The notes under the pieces are model-generated. The model was not told where the DNA came from, searched no databases, and was given only the letters and a program-made list of their open reading frames with translations. Position numbers and translations under genes: made by a program. DNA of 64,000 nt from JALQUO01 sp964529685 (lineage in GTDB: Bacteria > Pseudomonadota > Alphaproteobacteria > Rickettsiales > Midichloriaceae): contig CAZGZC010000001.1 in assembly GCA_964529685.1 (NCBI GenBank), positions 124,001-188,000 of the forward strand. Reading direction: 5' to 3'. Of this stretch, positions 27,176 through 35,417 are shown one piece after another; the stretch's first letter is position 1; each line of letters begins with the position of its first letter.

Positions 27176-28774
27176 CTACAACCAACCAGATTTGAGATCA
27201 TCTAAGTTACCTTTTGATAAATAAACATTTCTACTACTAGAAATTGCAAGTATATGGCTGGCAGTTGAATTTATGAAGCTTCTGTTGTGACTTATAAATA
27301 TCACAGTTCCATCGTAATTCTTTAGGGCTTGACTTAAAATCTCAGAACTCAGCATATCTAAATGGTTTGTAGGTTCATCTAACAAGAGGAAGTTAGCATG
27401 TTGTATCATAAGACAGGCAAGACCTAAACGACTCTTCTCACCTCCAGATAAAGCTCTAACAGGCTTATGCACATCATCTCCTTTAAATAAAAATGATCCT
27501 AACAGACGTCTAATTTCTACATGCTCAAGTTTATCGTTAACCAACTTCATGTTTTCTAAAACAGTTTTATCTAAATTTAGATATTCAACTTGGTCTTGTG
27601 CATAGTGTGCGATTTTTACATTATGGCCAAGCTTCATATTACCATCAATGAGTTTGATACTACCTGCAATTGTCTTCATTAAAGTAGATTTTCCTAACCC
27701 ATTAGCACCTACAATAGCAATTTTTTGCTTACTCTGTATATATAGTGATAGGTTCTTTAAAAGAGGTTTATCATAGCCAATAGAGCAATCTTTCATTTCT
27801 AAAACATCTTTTCCGCTCTTTTCAATGAGAGGGATCTTAATTCTAATCTCCATATCATCTTTCTCAATTTCAATCTGGTTAAATTCTGACTGAAGTCTAC
27901 CAATCATCTTCATGCGACTTCTAGCTTGGGTTGCCTTTGATGCTTTAGCACCGAATCTATCTACAAACTGCTGAGCATCCTTAATCTTTGACTCTATATT
28001 TTTTCTTTCAGCTAGCTTTCCAATCTCTCTCATTTCATATTGCTCAAGAAATTGATCATAGTTTCCATAGTATGTATTAAGTTTCCCATTCTTCAAATGT
28101 ATAATTATATTTGGTAGTCTGTTCAAAAGTTCTTCGTCGTGAGATACGAAGAGTACAACTCCACGGAATTTCTTAAGGTACGATTCTAACCATATAATAG
28201 TCGGCAAATCTAAATGGTTTGTAGGCTCATCAAGTATAAGAAAATCAGGCTCTTTCATCAGAAGTCTAGCTAATTCTAATCTCATTCTCCAGCCACCAGA
28301 AAGCGCTTTAGGATGCTCATTTAGACTCTCTTCAGAAAACCCAAGCCCAAACAATATCTTGGTAGCATTATACTGAAAAGCATAACCATCTTTATCTCGG
28401 AATTCTTCTTCAAGTCTCTCGAATTTAGCATAAATCTCTTCAGTATACTCATTCTCTAACTTCTTGCTTATTTCCTCAAAATTGTTCTTTATTTTGAATA
28501 AAATTTCATTCCCAGCCATGCATTCAACTAAAATTGTATCTTGAGGATTGGGATTAGGATCTTGCGGTAGATAGCCTATAACAAGTGATTTAGATTTAGT
28601 TATAGTACCGTAATCGTAATCTTCTAGTTCACATAAGATATTTAAAAAAGTACTTTTCCCAGCACCATTAACACCAACAAGAGCTACAATGCCGCTTTGC
28701 GGAAAGTTGTAATTGATGTCATTGAGAATCTTTCGTGAACCAAAAGCTTTTGTAAGTCCATTTATAGTTAACAT
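27176..28774 (-). CDS. ABC-F family ATP-binding protein (YbiT/Uup-like translation factor)
   Basis: Two ATP-binding cassettes are present, with Walker A motifs GVNGAGKST and GANGLGKST, signatures ALSGGWRMRLELARLL and ALSGGEKSRLGLACLM, and D-E-P-T-N-H-L-D Walker B motifs in both. They are joined by the ABC-F linker (ERKNIESKIKDAQQFVDRFG). There are no membrane segments, so it acts in the cytoplasm, presumably on ribosomes. The frame is open to 28825, but homologues start at a sequence like MLTINGLTKAFG, which gives ATG 28774 and 532 residues; ATG 28789 is also possible. The exact subfamily is not certain. Confidence 0.9.
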   Translation of the reverse strand: MLTINGLTKAFGSRKILNDINYNFPQSGIVALVGVNGAGKSTFLNILCELEDYDYGTITKSKSLVIGYLPQDPNPNPQDTILVECMAGNEILFKIKNNFEEISKKLENEYTEEIYAKFERLEEEFRDKDGYAFQYNATKILFGLGFSEESLNEHPKALSGGWRMRLELARLLMKEPDFLILDEPTNHLDLPTIIWLESYLKKFRGVVLFVSHDEELLNRLPNIIIHLKNGKLNTYYGNYDQFLEQYEMREIGKLAERKNIESKIKDAQQFVDRFGAKASKATQARSRMKMIGRLQSEFNQIEIEKDDMEIRIKIPLIEKSGKDVLEMKDCSIGYDKPLLKNLSLYIQSKQKIAIVGANGLGKSTLMKTIAGSIKLIDGNMKLGHNVKIAHYAQDQVEYLNLDKTVLENMKLVNDKLEHVEIRRLLGSFLFKGDDVHKPVRALSGGEKSRLGLACLMIQHANFLLLDEPTNHLDMLSSEILSQALKNYDGTVIFISHNRSFINSTASHILAISSSRNVYLSKGNLDDLKSGWL

Positions 28775-28906
28775 CTTTTTACTGATCATTATAACATAGA
28801 GACTACTATCTTCCTTAATTCTCATAATAATTAAAAAATTTTTCTTGTAATCAAATTTTCCTTGCGATAGAATTTAATATATTACAAATAAAATATTGAA
28901 AAAATT

Positions 28907-29761
28907 ATGAAAGAAGCAAATAAACAACCTCCGAAGAGTCAGCAATCATTTGGACAAAAGATTAAATCATTGGTAGGCACTCTAGGAGAAAAGATCATTG
29001 GCCCAGGTACATTAGAAAATCTCAAAGCAGAAGGTAAAGAAGGTAATCAAAAAACTAAATCTAGAGCAAAAGGTATTGGTAAACTAGGTGTTCTGGGTAT
29101 AGGAGCTGCTCTTGGTGTAGTAGTTGGTGTAATGCTTGGTTTAGCACCTATACTGATCATTGCTTTAGCGGCTGCTGGTATGTTTGGTGCACAGCAGATG
29201 AAAAGCATAGGTAAGAACAGTAGTCAGAGATCAGATGATAGACTAAAGGAAGCTGAGAAATTAAAAAAAGAACCAGGTCAAGCAAACAATAAAGCCACAG
29301 AACTTGAAAAGAGCGCTAGTAAAAAGAAAAAGATGGCAATCGCAGCTGGTATTGGTGGCATCGCTGCTTTTATGTTTTTAGGACCAATAGGTTTGGTTGG
29401 TATCGCAATAGCAGGATTAATATTCAAAAAATCACGAAATAACTCAAAGAAAGCTAAAGATTTTCGTGAGTTAAGTAACGCTAAAACCGATCAAGAAAAA
29501 GATGCAGCACTTGTAAAACTTGGCATAATAAAAGAAAAAGATTTAGAGAGAAGAAATCTTGCTAATAAACAACAACCAAAAGCTGCTGTGCCAGAAGTTC
29601 AAGCGGAAAGAGAATCACAATCAATGGTCAGAGAGCCACATCCAGGAGAACTTAGCTCTATAAGGAACTCATTGATTGGAAGCAAAATGAATACAGAAAA
29701 GAAAGAATCACAGTTTGAAGGAAGAAGAAATCAAGGTAGACAACAAAGATTGTCTCTATAA
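28907..29761 (+). CDS. Orphan basic protein with two glycine-rich membrane hairpins
   Basis: I do not recognise this 284-residue protein. It has two long hydrophobic, Gly/Ala-rich stretches at about residues 60-95 (LGVLGIGAALGVVVGVMLGL and on) and 140-173 (MAIAAGIGGIAAFMFLGPIG and on), each long enough for a hairpin or two short spans. They are separated by a charged, Lys-rich helix and flanked by basic tails; the C-terminal ~100 residues are polar and rich in Gln, Glu and Arg. The two halves resemble each other, suggesting an internal duplication. Codon use fits the genome. Its stop overlaps the convergent pcm gene by six bases. A host-interaction or envelope role is only a guess. Confidence 0.7.
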   Translation: MKEANKQPPKSQQSFGQKIKSLVGTLGEKIIGPGTLENLKAEGKEGNQKTKSRAKGIGKLGVLGIGAALGVVVGVMLGLAPILIIALAAAGMFGAQQMKSIGKNSSQRSDDRLKEAEKLKKEPGQANNKATELEKSASKKKKMAIAAGIGGIAAFMFLGPIGLVGIAIAGLIFKKSRNNSKKAKDFRELSNAKTDQEKDAALVKLGIIKEKDLERRNLANKQQPKAAVPEVQAERESQSMVREPHPGELSSIRNSLIGSKMNTEKKESQFEGRRNQGRQQRLSL

Positions 29762-30415
29762 GTTAATCTCAGGGAAGTATACTTGCTCCAGAACTGTTCT
29801 TTCTCCTTTGAAATATCTTACAATACTCATCGGATGGTATTTATAATACCCTTCGACGCAAAATAGCCTGCAATTACCTGGCATTTGAATCAGTAATTCG
29901 TCGATCAACATTGCTGAATGAAAATTGAAAAGATCAGCTTGATCGTAGATAACTGACATATCAGCTCTCTTATCAAATATAGCACCATTGACTAAAATTA
30001 GTGAAGTATTTTCTGGAATTTTTATCTTTTTGAAGCTACTATATTGAAAATGCAAATTATCTATATTACTTAGATTTTTAGCTCTACTGATAATATTTTT
30101 GCAGTTATCAATAGCAACAACTTCTTTTGCAATCCTAGATATTATATGTGAGGCATAGCCAGTACCACATCCAACTTCTAGTACAATATCGAAATCTGTT
30201 ATCTTTGCAGACTCAAGAAATCTCGCAATCATTTCTGGGCGCGCTATAAGTCTCTCTTGGTCAATCAACAACTCTGAATCGCTATAAGCAACTAATTTAT
30301 GTTTTTTATGAACAAATTCTTCTCTATGAATTTCCATCATTGCAGAAAGGATTTTTTCATCTTCCATTCCTACAATACGAACTTGGTTCCTAACCATATT
30401 ATGTCTGCTTTCCAT
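29756..30415 (-). CDS. pcm: Protein-L-isoaspartate O-methyltransferase
   Basis: The 219-residue protein starts with the family's MVRNQV motif (residues 7-12), then has motif I VLEVGCGTGYAS (78-89) and EVVAIDNCKNIISRAK for SAM binding. It methylates L-isoaspartyl residues so that damaged proteins can be repaired. The region after motif I is divergent: the usual G-D-G-x-x-G loop after the second strand is reduced to FQYSSFKKIKIPEN. The real start may be the internal ATG at residue 7. It is probably functional, with some doubt about catalytic loop changes. Confidence 0.8.
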   Translation of the reverse strand: MESRHNMVRNQVRIVGMEDEKILSAMMEIHREEFVHKKHKLVAYSDSELLIDQERLIARPEMIARFLESAKITDFDIVLEVGCGTGYASHIISRIAKEVVAIDNCKNIISRAKNLSNIDNLHFQYSSFKKIKIPENTSLILVNGAIFDKRADMSVIYDQADLFNFHSAMLIDELLIQMPGNCRLFCVEGYYKYHPMSIVRYFKGERTVLEQVYFPEINL

Positions 30416-30593
30416 ATATCAACCTTTAAATTTCATAGATAATAACATGGTTTACGACCTGGACAAGTTTATGATTTATTATAAGGTACTTAATTTGAAA
30501 AGTGATTTGCAAAAGAAACAGTCTTATAGTCGAAGAAAGCAAGCATCTAACTAGTGAATTCTCGGCAAAGATAGATTGGGATAATGTATAAAC

Positions 30594-30611
30594 ACTTGTT
30601 TCAAAACAAGT
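30594..30611. repeat. 8-bp inverted repeat (hairpin)
   Basis: Arms acttgttt (30594-30601) and aaacaagt (30604-30611) are perfect complements with only two bases between. It lies 10 bases from a second, longer hairpin. No T-tract follows, so a terminator role is doubtful. Confidence 0.45.
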
Positions 30612-30621
30612 AGCAAAGGAT

Positions 30622-30649
30622 GCAGATAAGCACAAAAGTGCTCATCTGC
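30622..30649. repeat. 12-bp inverted repeat with 4-base loop
   Basis: Arms gcagataagcac (30622-30633) and gtgctcatctgc (30638-30649) pair at 11 of 12 positions, the other being a wobble on one strand, with loop AAAA. It is more G+C-rich than its surroundings, so it would be a stable hairpin in RNA. There is no following run of T on either strand. Confidence 0.55.
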
Positions 30650-30807
30650 GCACAGAAATATCAAAAACTCCTCGAAATTATTTCTCATAAAAAATCCATC
30701 TCCTAATGTAACAAAAATTTTTCCTACCTTTGTTCCGAGAAGCATTAACGTAGGTGAACCTAACGGCACTACAAAATTCTGAGGATGCAACTAATAATAA
30801 ATAAGAT

Positions 30808-31481
30808 TTACCTTTCACAAATTTGCAATGCTAGTTTAGCTCTTTCCGAAAAATTTTTCCAAGAATTTTGACTTTGATTTATTCGGTATCTTTCTTCCCT
30901 CTTCGGCATTGTGTACCCCATGCCTAAAACTTGCATAAAATATTTTTTAATAGTCTCAAGGAAATGCTTGATGTGATCTATAAATCCAATTATGTCATTA
31001 ACCTCCATTGTAAAAAGATCTTTTGTGATTTTGCTGAGATCAATATTCTGTTTAAGTTGAGGAGGTTTATGTTTATCGTGCTCAACATATTCTTTTCTGA
31101 GATTATCAATAAATAAAGAATTTCTAATTTCATTATATTCTTCAAGTATTTTTATCGAATGTAAACCATGAACAATAAAACTTAAACACAACACAAAGTC
31201 TTTGTTTAAGAGTAAATTATGTGTGATCTCCTTGCAACAGAATTCCACTAATTCGTCATCGGTTAATTTTGCTTGCTTATATCTTCTGCAGTGTATACTG
31301 AGATTATGTCTTCTGTTAGAGCTATTATTAGCTGCACATCTTTCTAGTGATAAGATTTCTTGTTCTTGCTCTGTTTTTTTATCTTCTATATACTGTATTC
31401 TAGCTCTGCTAATCTGTTGAAGATTCTTTTCGCCTGTTGGTTTAATACTTTGTCTTGTTCAGACTGTACAATTTTAGGCAT
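30808..31481 (-). pseudogene. Orphan helical protein gene, frameshifted
   Basis: On the minus strand an ATG at 31481 opens a frame MPKIVQSEQDKVLNQQAKRI that runs to a TAG at 31386-31388. Around 31390 the sequence continues smoothly in another frame (RIQYIEDKKTEQEQEIL, then AKLTDDELVEFCCKEITHNL) down to a stop at 30808. The full product would be ~220 residues, helical, with a hydrophobic FVLCLSFIVHGL segment and no family I recognise. A single frame change explains the break, so it may be a recent pseudogene or a base-call error. Confidence 0.55.
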
Positions 31482-31588
31482 TCTTGATCTTTACCTGCAA
31501 GTGCTTCATCCAATAGTAAAAGTTCTATACATGTTATTATTTTTTTCGCATATGTACACAGTTTACATTAAAAAAAACTATATAACAA

Positions 31589-34051
31589 CTATTTATCTCT
31601 CAACTTTCCATCAACTTTATCAGCTATAGATTTAATAACTCTGTTCATAATTGAATTTATTTGCTCATCAGTTATATTATCTATTGGCTGGATAAATACC
31701 TTAATCGCAACTGACTTTTTCCCATCCTCAACTCCATAGTATATGTCAAAAACTTCAACGCTATCGATAAGTTTCTCTTTAATGCTTAAAGCAGATTTTA
31801 TAATATCTCTCACATATAGAGTATTTGCAACTATAAATGATAGATCTCTTTCAATTTTTTGGTGAGTCGACAGAAATAAATGTTTCTTAGATTGTATTTT
31901 GTATAGTTTAGATGGAATATTATTTGTTAATAGCTCAAAGATAGCTACAGTTTTATGTGGCAATTCAAGCTTACTTATAATTGTAGGATGCAACTCACCG
32001 CATAGGCCAAGTACATTATTACCAAGCTTGATTCTAATTGATTTTGTTGGGTGATAATAATTAGGAAGATCTGAATCATAACTATAATCTACTATATTAT
32101 CACTCATTCCAAAGATTTTGAGGAGAGCAAGAAGATCTTCTCTAACATCATAGAAACCCCATCCTTTTTTACTAGAGGATATTTCACCTGAACGCAGTCC
32201 AGAAACAACTATTGATTGAAAGCTATCTAATATTTTCCCGTAAATATTACCTATCTCAAATATTGAAAAACTCTTCTCCTGATTGTTTGGATAGATTGCA
32301 AAGTTATTGACTAAATTTGGTACTAGACTTCTTCTCATTAACTGGAAATTGTTATTAATCGGATTTTTAATGGAAATTATCTCTTTTTGGTCAGGCTTTG
32401 TGTTTAAGTAATACTTACTAATATGGCAATCTGTGATTGCAAAAATCTCGTCTTCGTTGTAAAATGACCAAGTTAATACTTCATTCATTCCACGACTAAT
32501 TAGCTCTTGCCTTAGCTGTGATCCGGTCGAAGCTTCAATTAATCTAGGATTAAAAATATTCTCATGTGAGTTAGTTGAGATAGTATCAATCATATTACTA
32601 GTAAGTTGAACACTATTAATAAATGGCTTATTACCGATAAAAGAGTTAATCTTTGCCATTAGACCCATTCTTAAAAGATCCTCTATCACTTCGTAATATG
32701 ACTCGACATTTCCTTGCTTCCAACTAGGTATATTTAGTTGAAATTTTCTATCTCCAACTTGTTGAGGGTTAAATGATAGATTATTTAATATAATAGTAAT
32801 CTCAGAGTCATCTAGTGATATACCTAGGAATTTTTCAATCTTAATAAGATCAATCTCCAATTGTGTTACATATTGATATGCCTTGCCATAGCTCTTAATA
32901 ACTGCACTAGCTCCAGGAAAAAATTGCCTCATCCATTCAGCAGTTCTATCAACTGATGCAACATCTATCCCACCTTCAAATCTATACTTACTATCACTTG
33001 TAATAGAAAGTAGTTGACTAGAGAGAGCTATAGATTGTGGATTGAAATTAGCTACTTCCACTAGAATATTTTTAGTATTTTCATCAACCTTAGATAGTTC
33101 ACCACCGATAACACCTGCTACACACAAAATCTTTTTAGCATCACAAATCACCAATATACCTTTTGGTAAAGTATATGGCTTACATCCAAGTGCGATAAAT
33201 TCTTCACCTCCCTCAGACAGTCTCACATAGATAGTATTGCCTATAATTTTATCTAGATCATATATATGATTAGGATTACCGAAATTCATCATTATAAAAT
33301 TTGATAGATTCACCAACGAGTTCTCATGTAGATCTTTAACTTTTCCCATTAACTTGTAATCATCTACTTCTAATGGTTTTACATCCTTGCAAGTGAAGAA
33401 ATTAAATTGGCTACAGTAATCTTCCGCCTCAATTTTTACACTTATTGTGGGATTTGCTCCACCATGACTAGATATATCTATATTTTTTATTGTACCGCAG
33501 CCAGCAGCAGCTAAGTCTCTAGCTATCCCGTATACGCTGGCGCAATCCCTCCGCCTATTAGGCGTTAGAGCTACTGCTACTATTACATCATTTAGATTCA
33601 TATAGTCTGAAAATGATATACCAACCGTTGCAGTACCATCTAGCTCCATTATGCCATCTGATTCTTTACTTAGTAGTAATTCTTCTGTCGAGCAAAGCAT
33701 TCCTTCACTTTCAACTCCACGGATTTTAGATTTTTTTATGATAAATGATCCCTTTGGCACTATTGCTCCAACCATTGCTAATACTACTTTGATTCCAGCG
33801 CAAGCATTTGGTGCACCACAGACAATATTGAGTATTTCTAAACCATTATTGACTTTACAAATTCTTAGTGAGTAGGCATTTGGGTGTTGCTCTGCAGATA
33901 TTACTTCTGCAACTACAAAGTTCTTATACTTATCCTTTTGATTTTCATATGATTCAACTTCAAGTCCTATTTCATTAATTTTTGCTAGAACTTCTTCGTC
34001 AGTACAATTGAGATCTATATGTTTTTTCAGCCAATTAAGAGAAAACTTCAT
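31589..34051 (-). CDS. pheT: Phenylalanine-tRNA ligase beta subunit
   Basis: The 820-residue protein has the full domain set: N-terminal tRNA-binding EMAP-like domain (residues ~39-150), B3/B4 editing domain, B5 domain, the catalytic-like core, and the C-terminal FDX-ACB anticodon-binding domain (HLFLSTHQKIERDLSFIV). With PheS it charges tRNA-Phe. pheS is not adjacent, an unusual split. Upstream lie a decayed fragment and rimP. Confidence 0.96.
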   Translation of the reverse strand: MKFSLNWLKKHIDLNCTDEEVLAKINEIGLEVESYENQKDKYKNFVVAEVISAEQHPNAYSLRICKVNNGLEILNIVCGAPNACAGIKVVLAMVGAIVPKGSFIIKKSKIRGVESEGMLCSTEELLLSKESDGIMELDGTATVGISFSDYMNLNDVIVAVALTPNRRRDCASVYGIARDLAAAGCGTIKNIDISSHGGANPTISVKIEAEDYCSQFNFFTCKDVKPLEVDDYKLMGKVKDLHENSLVNLSNFIMMNFGNPNHIYDLDKIIGNTIYVRLSEGGEEFIALGCKPYTLPKGILVICDAKKILCVAGVIGGELSKVDENTKNILVEVANFNPQSIALSSQLLSITSDSKYRFEGGIDVASVDRTAEWMRQFFPGASAVIKSYGKAYQYVTQLEIDLIKIEKFLGISLDDSEITIILNNLSFNPQQVGDRKFQLNIPSWKQGNVESYYEVIEDLLRMGLMAKINSFIGNKPFINSVQLTSNMIDTISTNSHENIFNPRLIEASTGSQLRQELISRGMNEVLTWSFYNEDEIFAITDCHISKYYLNTKPDQKEIISIKNPINNNFQLMRRSLVPNLVNNFAIYPNNQEKSFSIFEIGNIYGKILDSFQSIVVSGLRSGEISSSKKGWGFYDVREDLLALLKIFGMSDNIVDYSYDSDLPNYYHPTKSIRIKLGNNVLGLCGELHPTIISKLELPHKTVAIFELLTNNIPSKLYKIQSKKHLFLSTHQKIERDLSFIVANTLYVRDIIKSALSIKEKLIDSVEVFDIYYGVEDGKKSVAIKVFIQPIDNITDEQINSIMNRVIKSIADKVDGKLRDK

Positions 34052-34088
34052 TTTTTCTCGTAATTATATACCAAATTCCATTTAATGA

Positions 34089-34310
34089 CTATGCGGAAGA
34101 CGGGTTAGTTTGATAATCCTTTTTCTTGTGTCCCCTGAGCTTTTGATAAATATCTTTCTCCGAAACTCTGTGTCTGATGTTAGCTATTTTTACTAGTTCT
34201 AAGCTGTCCTGTTATATAACAGAAATCAGCAAGAACAATTGCTTGAAATTCAGTATGTTTAGATAAGCCACAAGGATCAACATTTTTTTCTATAAAATTT
34301 ATGTAGATCT
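34089..34310 (-). pseudogene. Remnant of an unknown gene between rimP and pheT
   Basis: Two frames on the minus strand join into one plausible peptide. The first (to a TAA at 34180-34182) reads VDPCGLSKHTEFQAIVLADF and on to CYITGQL. The second, shifted near 34198, reads ELVKIANIRHRVSEKDIYQK and ends at a TAG at 34089-34091. The first frame overlaps the 3' end of rimP. The amino acid sequence looks like a genuine protein tail but I cannot name the family. Confidence 0.4.
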
Positions 34311-35322
34311 CCTCCGAGAATAGGTTTTATGCCCATCTCTAGGTCCTCTGTTTTCCCCTCTAGGTCTTCTGTTATCTCCGCTACCGAACTCTCTAGGTCC
34401 TCTGTTTTCCCCTCTAGGTCCTCTATTATCTCCGCTACCGAACTCTCTAGGTCCTCTGTTTTCCCCTCTAGGTCNNNNNNNNNNNNNNNNNNNNNNNNNN
34501 NNNNNNNNNNNNNNNNNNNNNNNNNNNNNNNNNNNNNNNNNNNNNNNNNNNNNNNNNNNNNNNNNNNNNNNNNNTATTATCTCCGCTACCGAACTCTCTA
34601 GGTCCTCTGTTTTCCCCTCTAGGTCTTCTGTTATCTCCGCTACCGAACTCTCTAGGTCCTCTGTTTTCCCCTCTAGGTCCTCTATTATCTCCGCCTTCTG
34701 CACTTCTGTTGCCTCTAGAATCATCATTGAATCTTCTATTATAACTAAACTTTCGGTCAGAGACTCTTTTATCTTCAAATCTTTTTTGATATTCAGTGGA
34801 TTTTTTATCTTCCTTAAATCTCTCTTCTTTCTCAACTAAATCTAGTACTGCATCAGATATATTTGTGAACTCAATTGCAATTGATGACAATTCTTGATTG
34901 AGAATTACAACTTTACCATCAAATTTAGATATTACTCCGTAAAATACTCCTATTTCAGAAATTTTCTGAACTAACTTAATTCTGGCACGTTGTCCAGTGA
35001 ATCTCTCAAAGTCTTCTGGACGAGTTAGAGGCCTATTTATGCCTGTTGACATTACTTCAAGATTGTATACACCATCTACAAATTCCTCTTTTGTGTCGAG
35101 AATTGCTGAGATACATTTACTAGCTTTTTCACAATCATTTACACTGACTGATTCTCTATCATTTTTCTCTAATATGATTTGTAAAATACTCTTATCTCCT
35201 GATCTAAATATTCTTAATTTTACTATTAAATATCCGAGCGAATCGAGAGTTTTAGCAACTTCTCCATATACTTTATGCTCAATTTGTGTTCTGCAAACAT
35301 TTCCGACTGCTAATAAGGTCAT
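34299..35322 (-). CDS. rimP: Ribosome maturation factor RimP with Arg/Gly-rich repeat tail (interrupted by assembly gap)
   Basis: The first ~155 residues are a standard RimP: N-terminal alpha/beta domain (YGEVAKTLDSLGYLIVKLRI, EVMSTGINRPLTRPEDFERF) and the Sm-like C-terminal domain. RimP helps mature the 30S subunit. After a charged linker the protein goes on into tandem copies of an 18-residue unit such as GENRGPREFGSGDNRGPR, then ends RDGHKTYSRRRST. Such a tail is not part of the normal family. A 100-N gap falls in the repeats and its length breaks the reading frame artificially; both sides encode the same repeat in frame with each other's sequence. The true length is unknown. Confidence 0.85.
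34332..34698 (-). repeat. 54-bp coding tandem repeat in the rimP tail
   Basis: Copies begin (plus-strand reference gaactctctagg) at 34386, 34440, 34591 and 34645, exactly 54 bases apart within each side of the gap, with partial copies at both ends. Copies differ by only one or two bases. The unit encodes 18 residues. The near identity suggests recent expansion or ongoing homogenisation and explains why the assembly broke here. Confidence 0.9.
34475..34574. other. Assembly gap (100 N)
   Basis: One hundred undefined bases replace sequence inside the rimP repeats. The repeat phase across the gap (34440 to 34591 is 151 bases, not a multiple of 54 or of 3) shows that the number 100 is a placeholder and not a measured length. 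Confidence 0.95.
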
Positions 35323-35417
35323 AATTTTTTTTTAGTTAGCTTATCAATGACTAAATCCTTTGCTAATCATTATAGCTGTGATATTGGTCAATAGAGATTA
35401 TAGATATACACTAAAAT

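Larger units (their letters stand above)
30416..30807. other. Spacer with two adjacent hairpins, no firm gene
   Basis: A minus-strand frame of 79 codons (30551-30790) starts with ATG and includes VPLGSPTLMLLGTKVGKIF, but it has no family I know and may be the last part of the broken orphan upstream. Two inverted repeats lie inside it (listed separately). The remaining bases up to pcm show nothing I can assign. Confidence 0.35.

Noticed and set aside
30551..30790. 79-codon minus-strand frame as an independent gene
   Set aside because: It has an ATG but no recognisable domain and contains both hairpins; I describe it in the spacer entry and do not call it as a gene.
34332..34698. Possible CRISPR array
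   Set aside because: The 54-bp units are contiguous with no unique spacers, are in frame, and encode a regular protein repeat in rimP.
34299..34835. 178-codon frame across the gap as a separate acidic protein
   Set aside because: Its upstream half reads rimP repeats in the wrong frame; the frame is joined to the real rimP end only by the arbitrary number of Ns.
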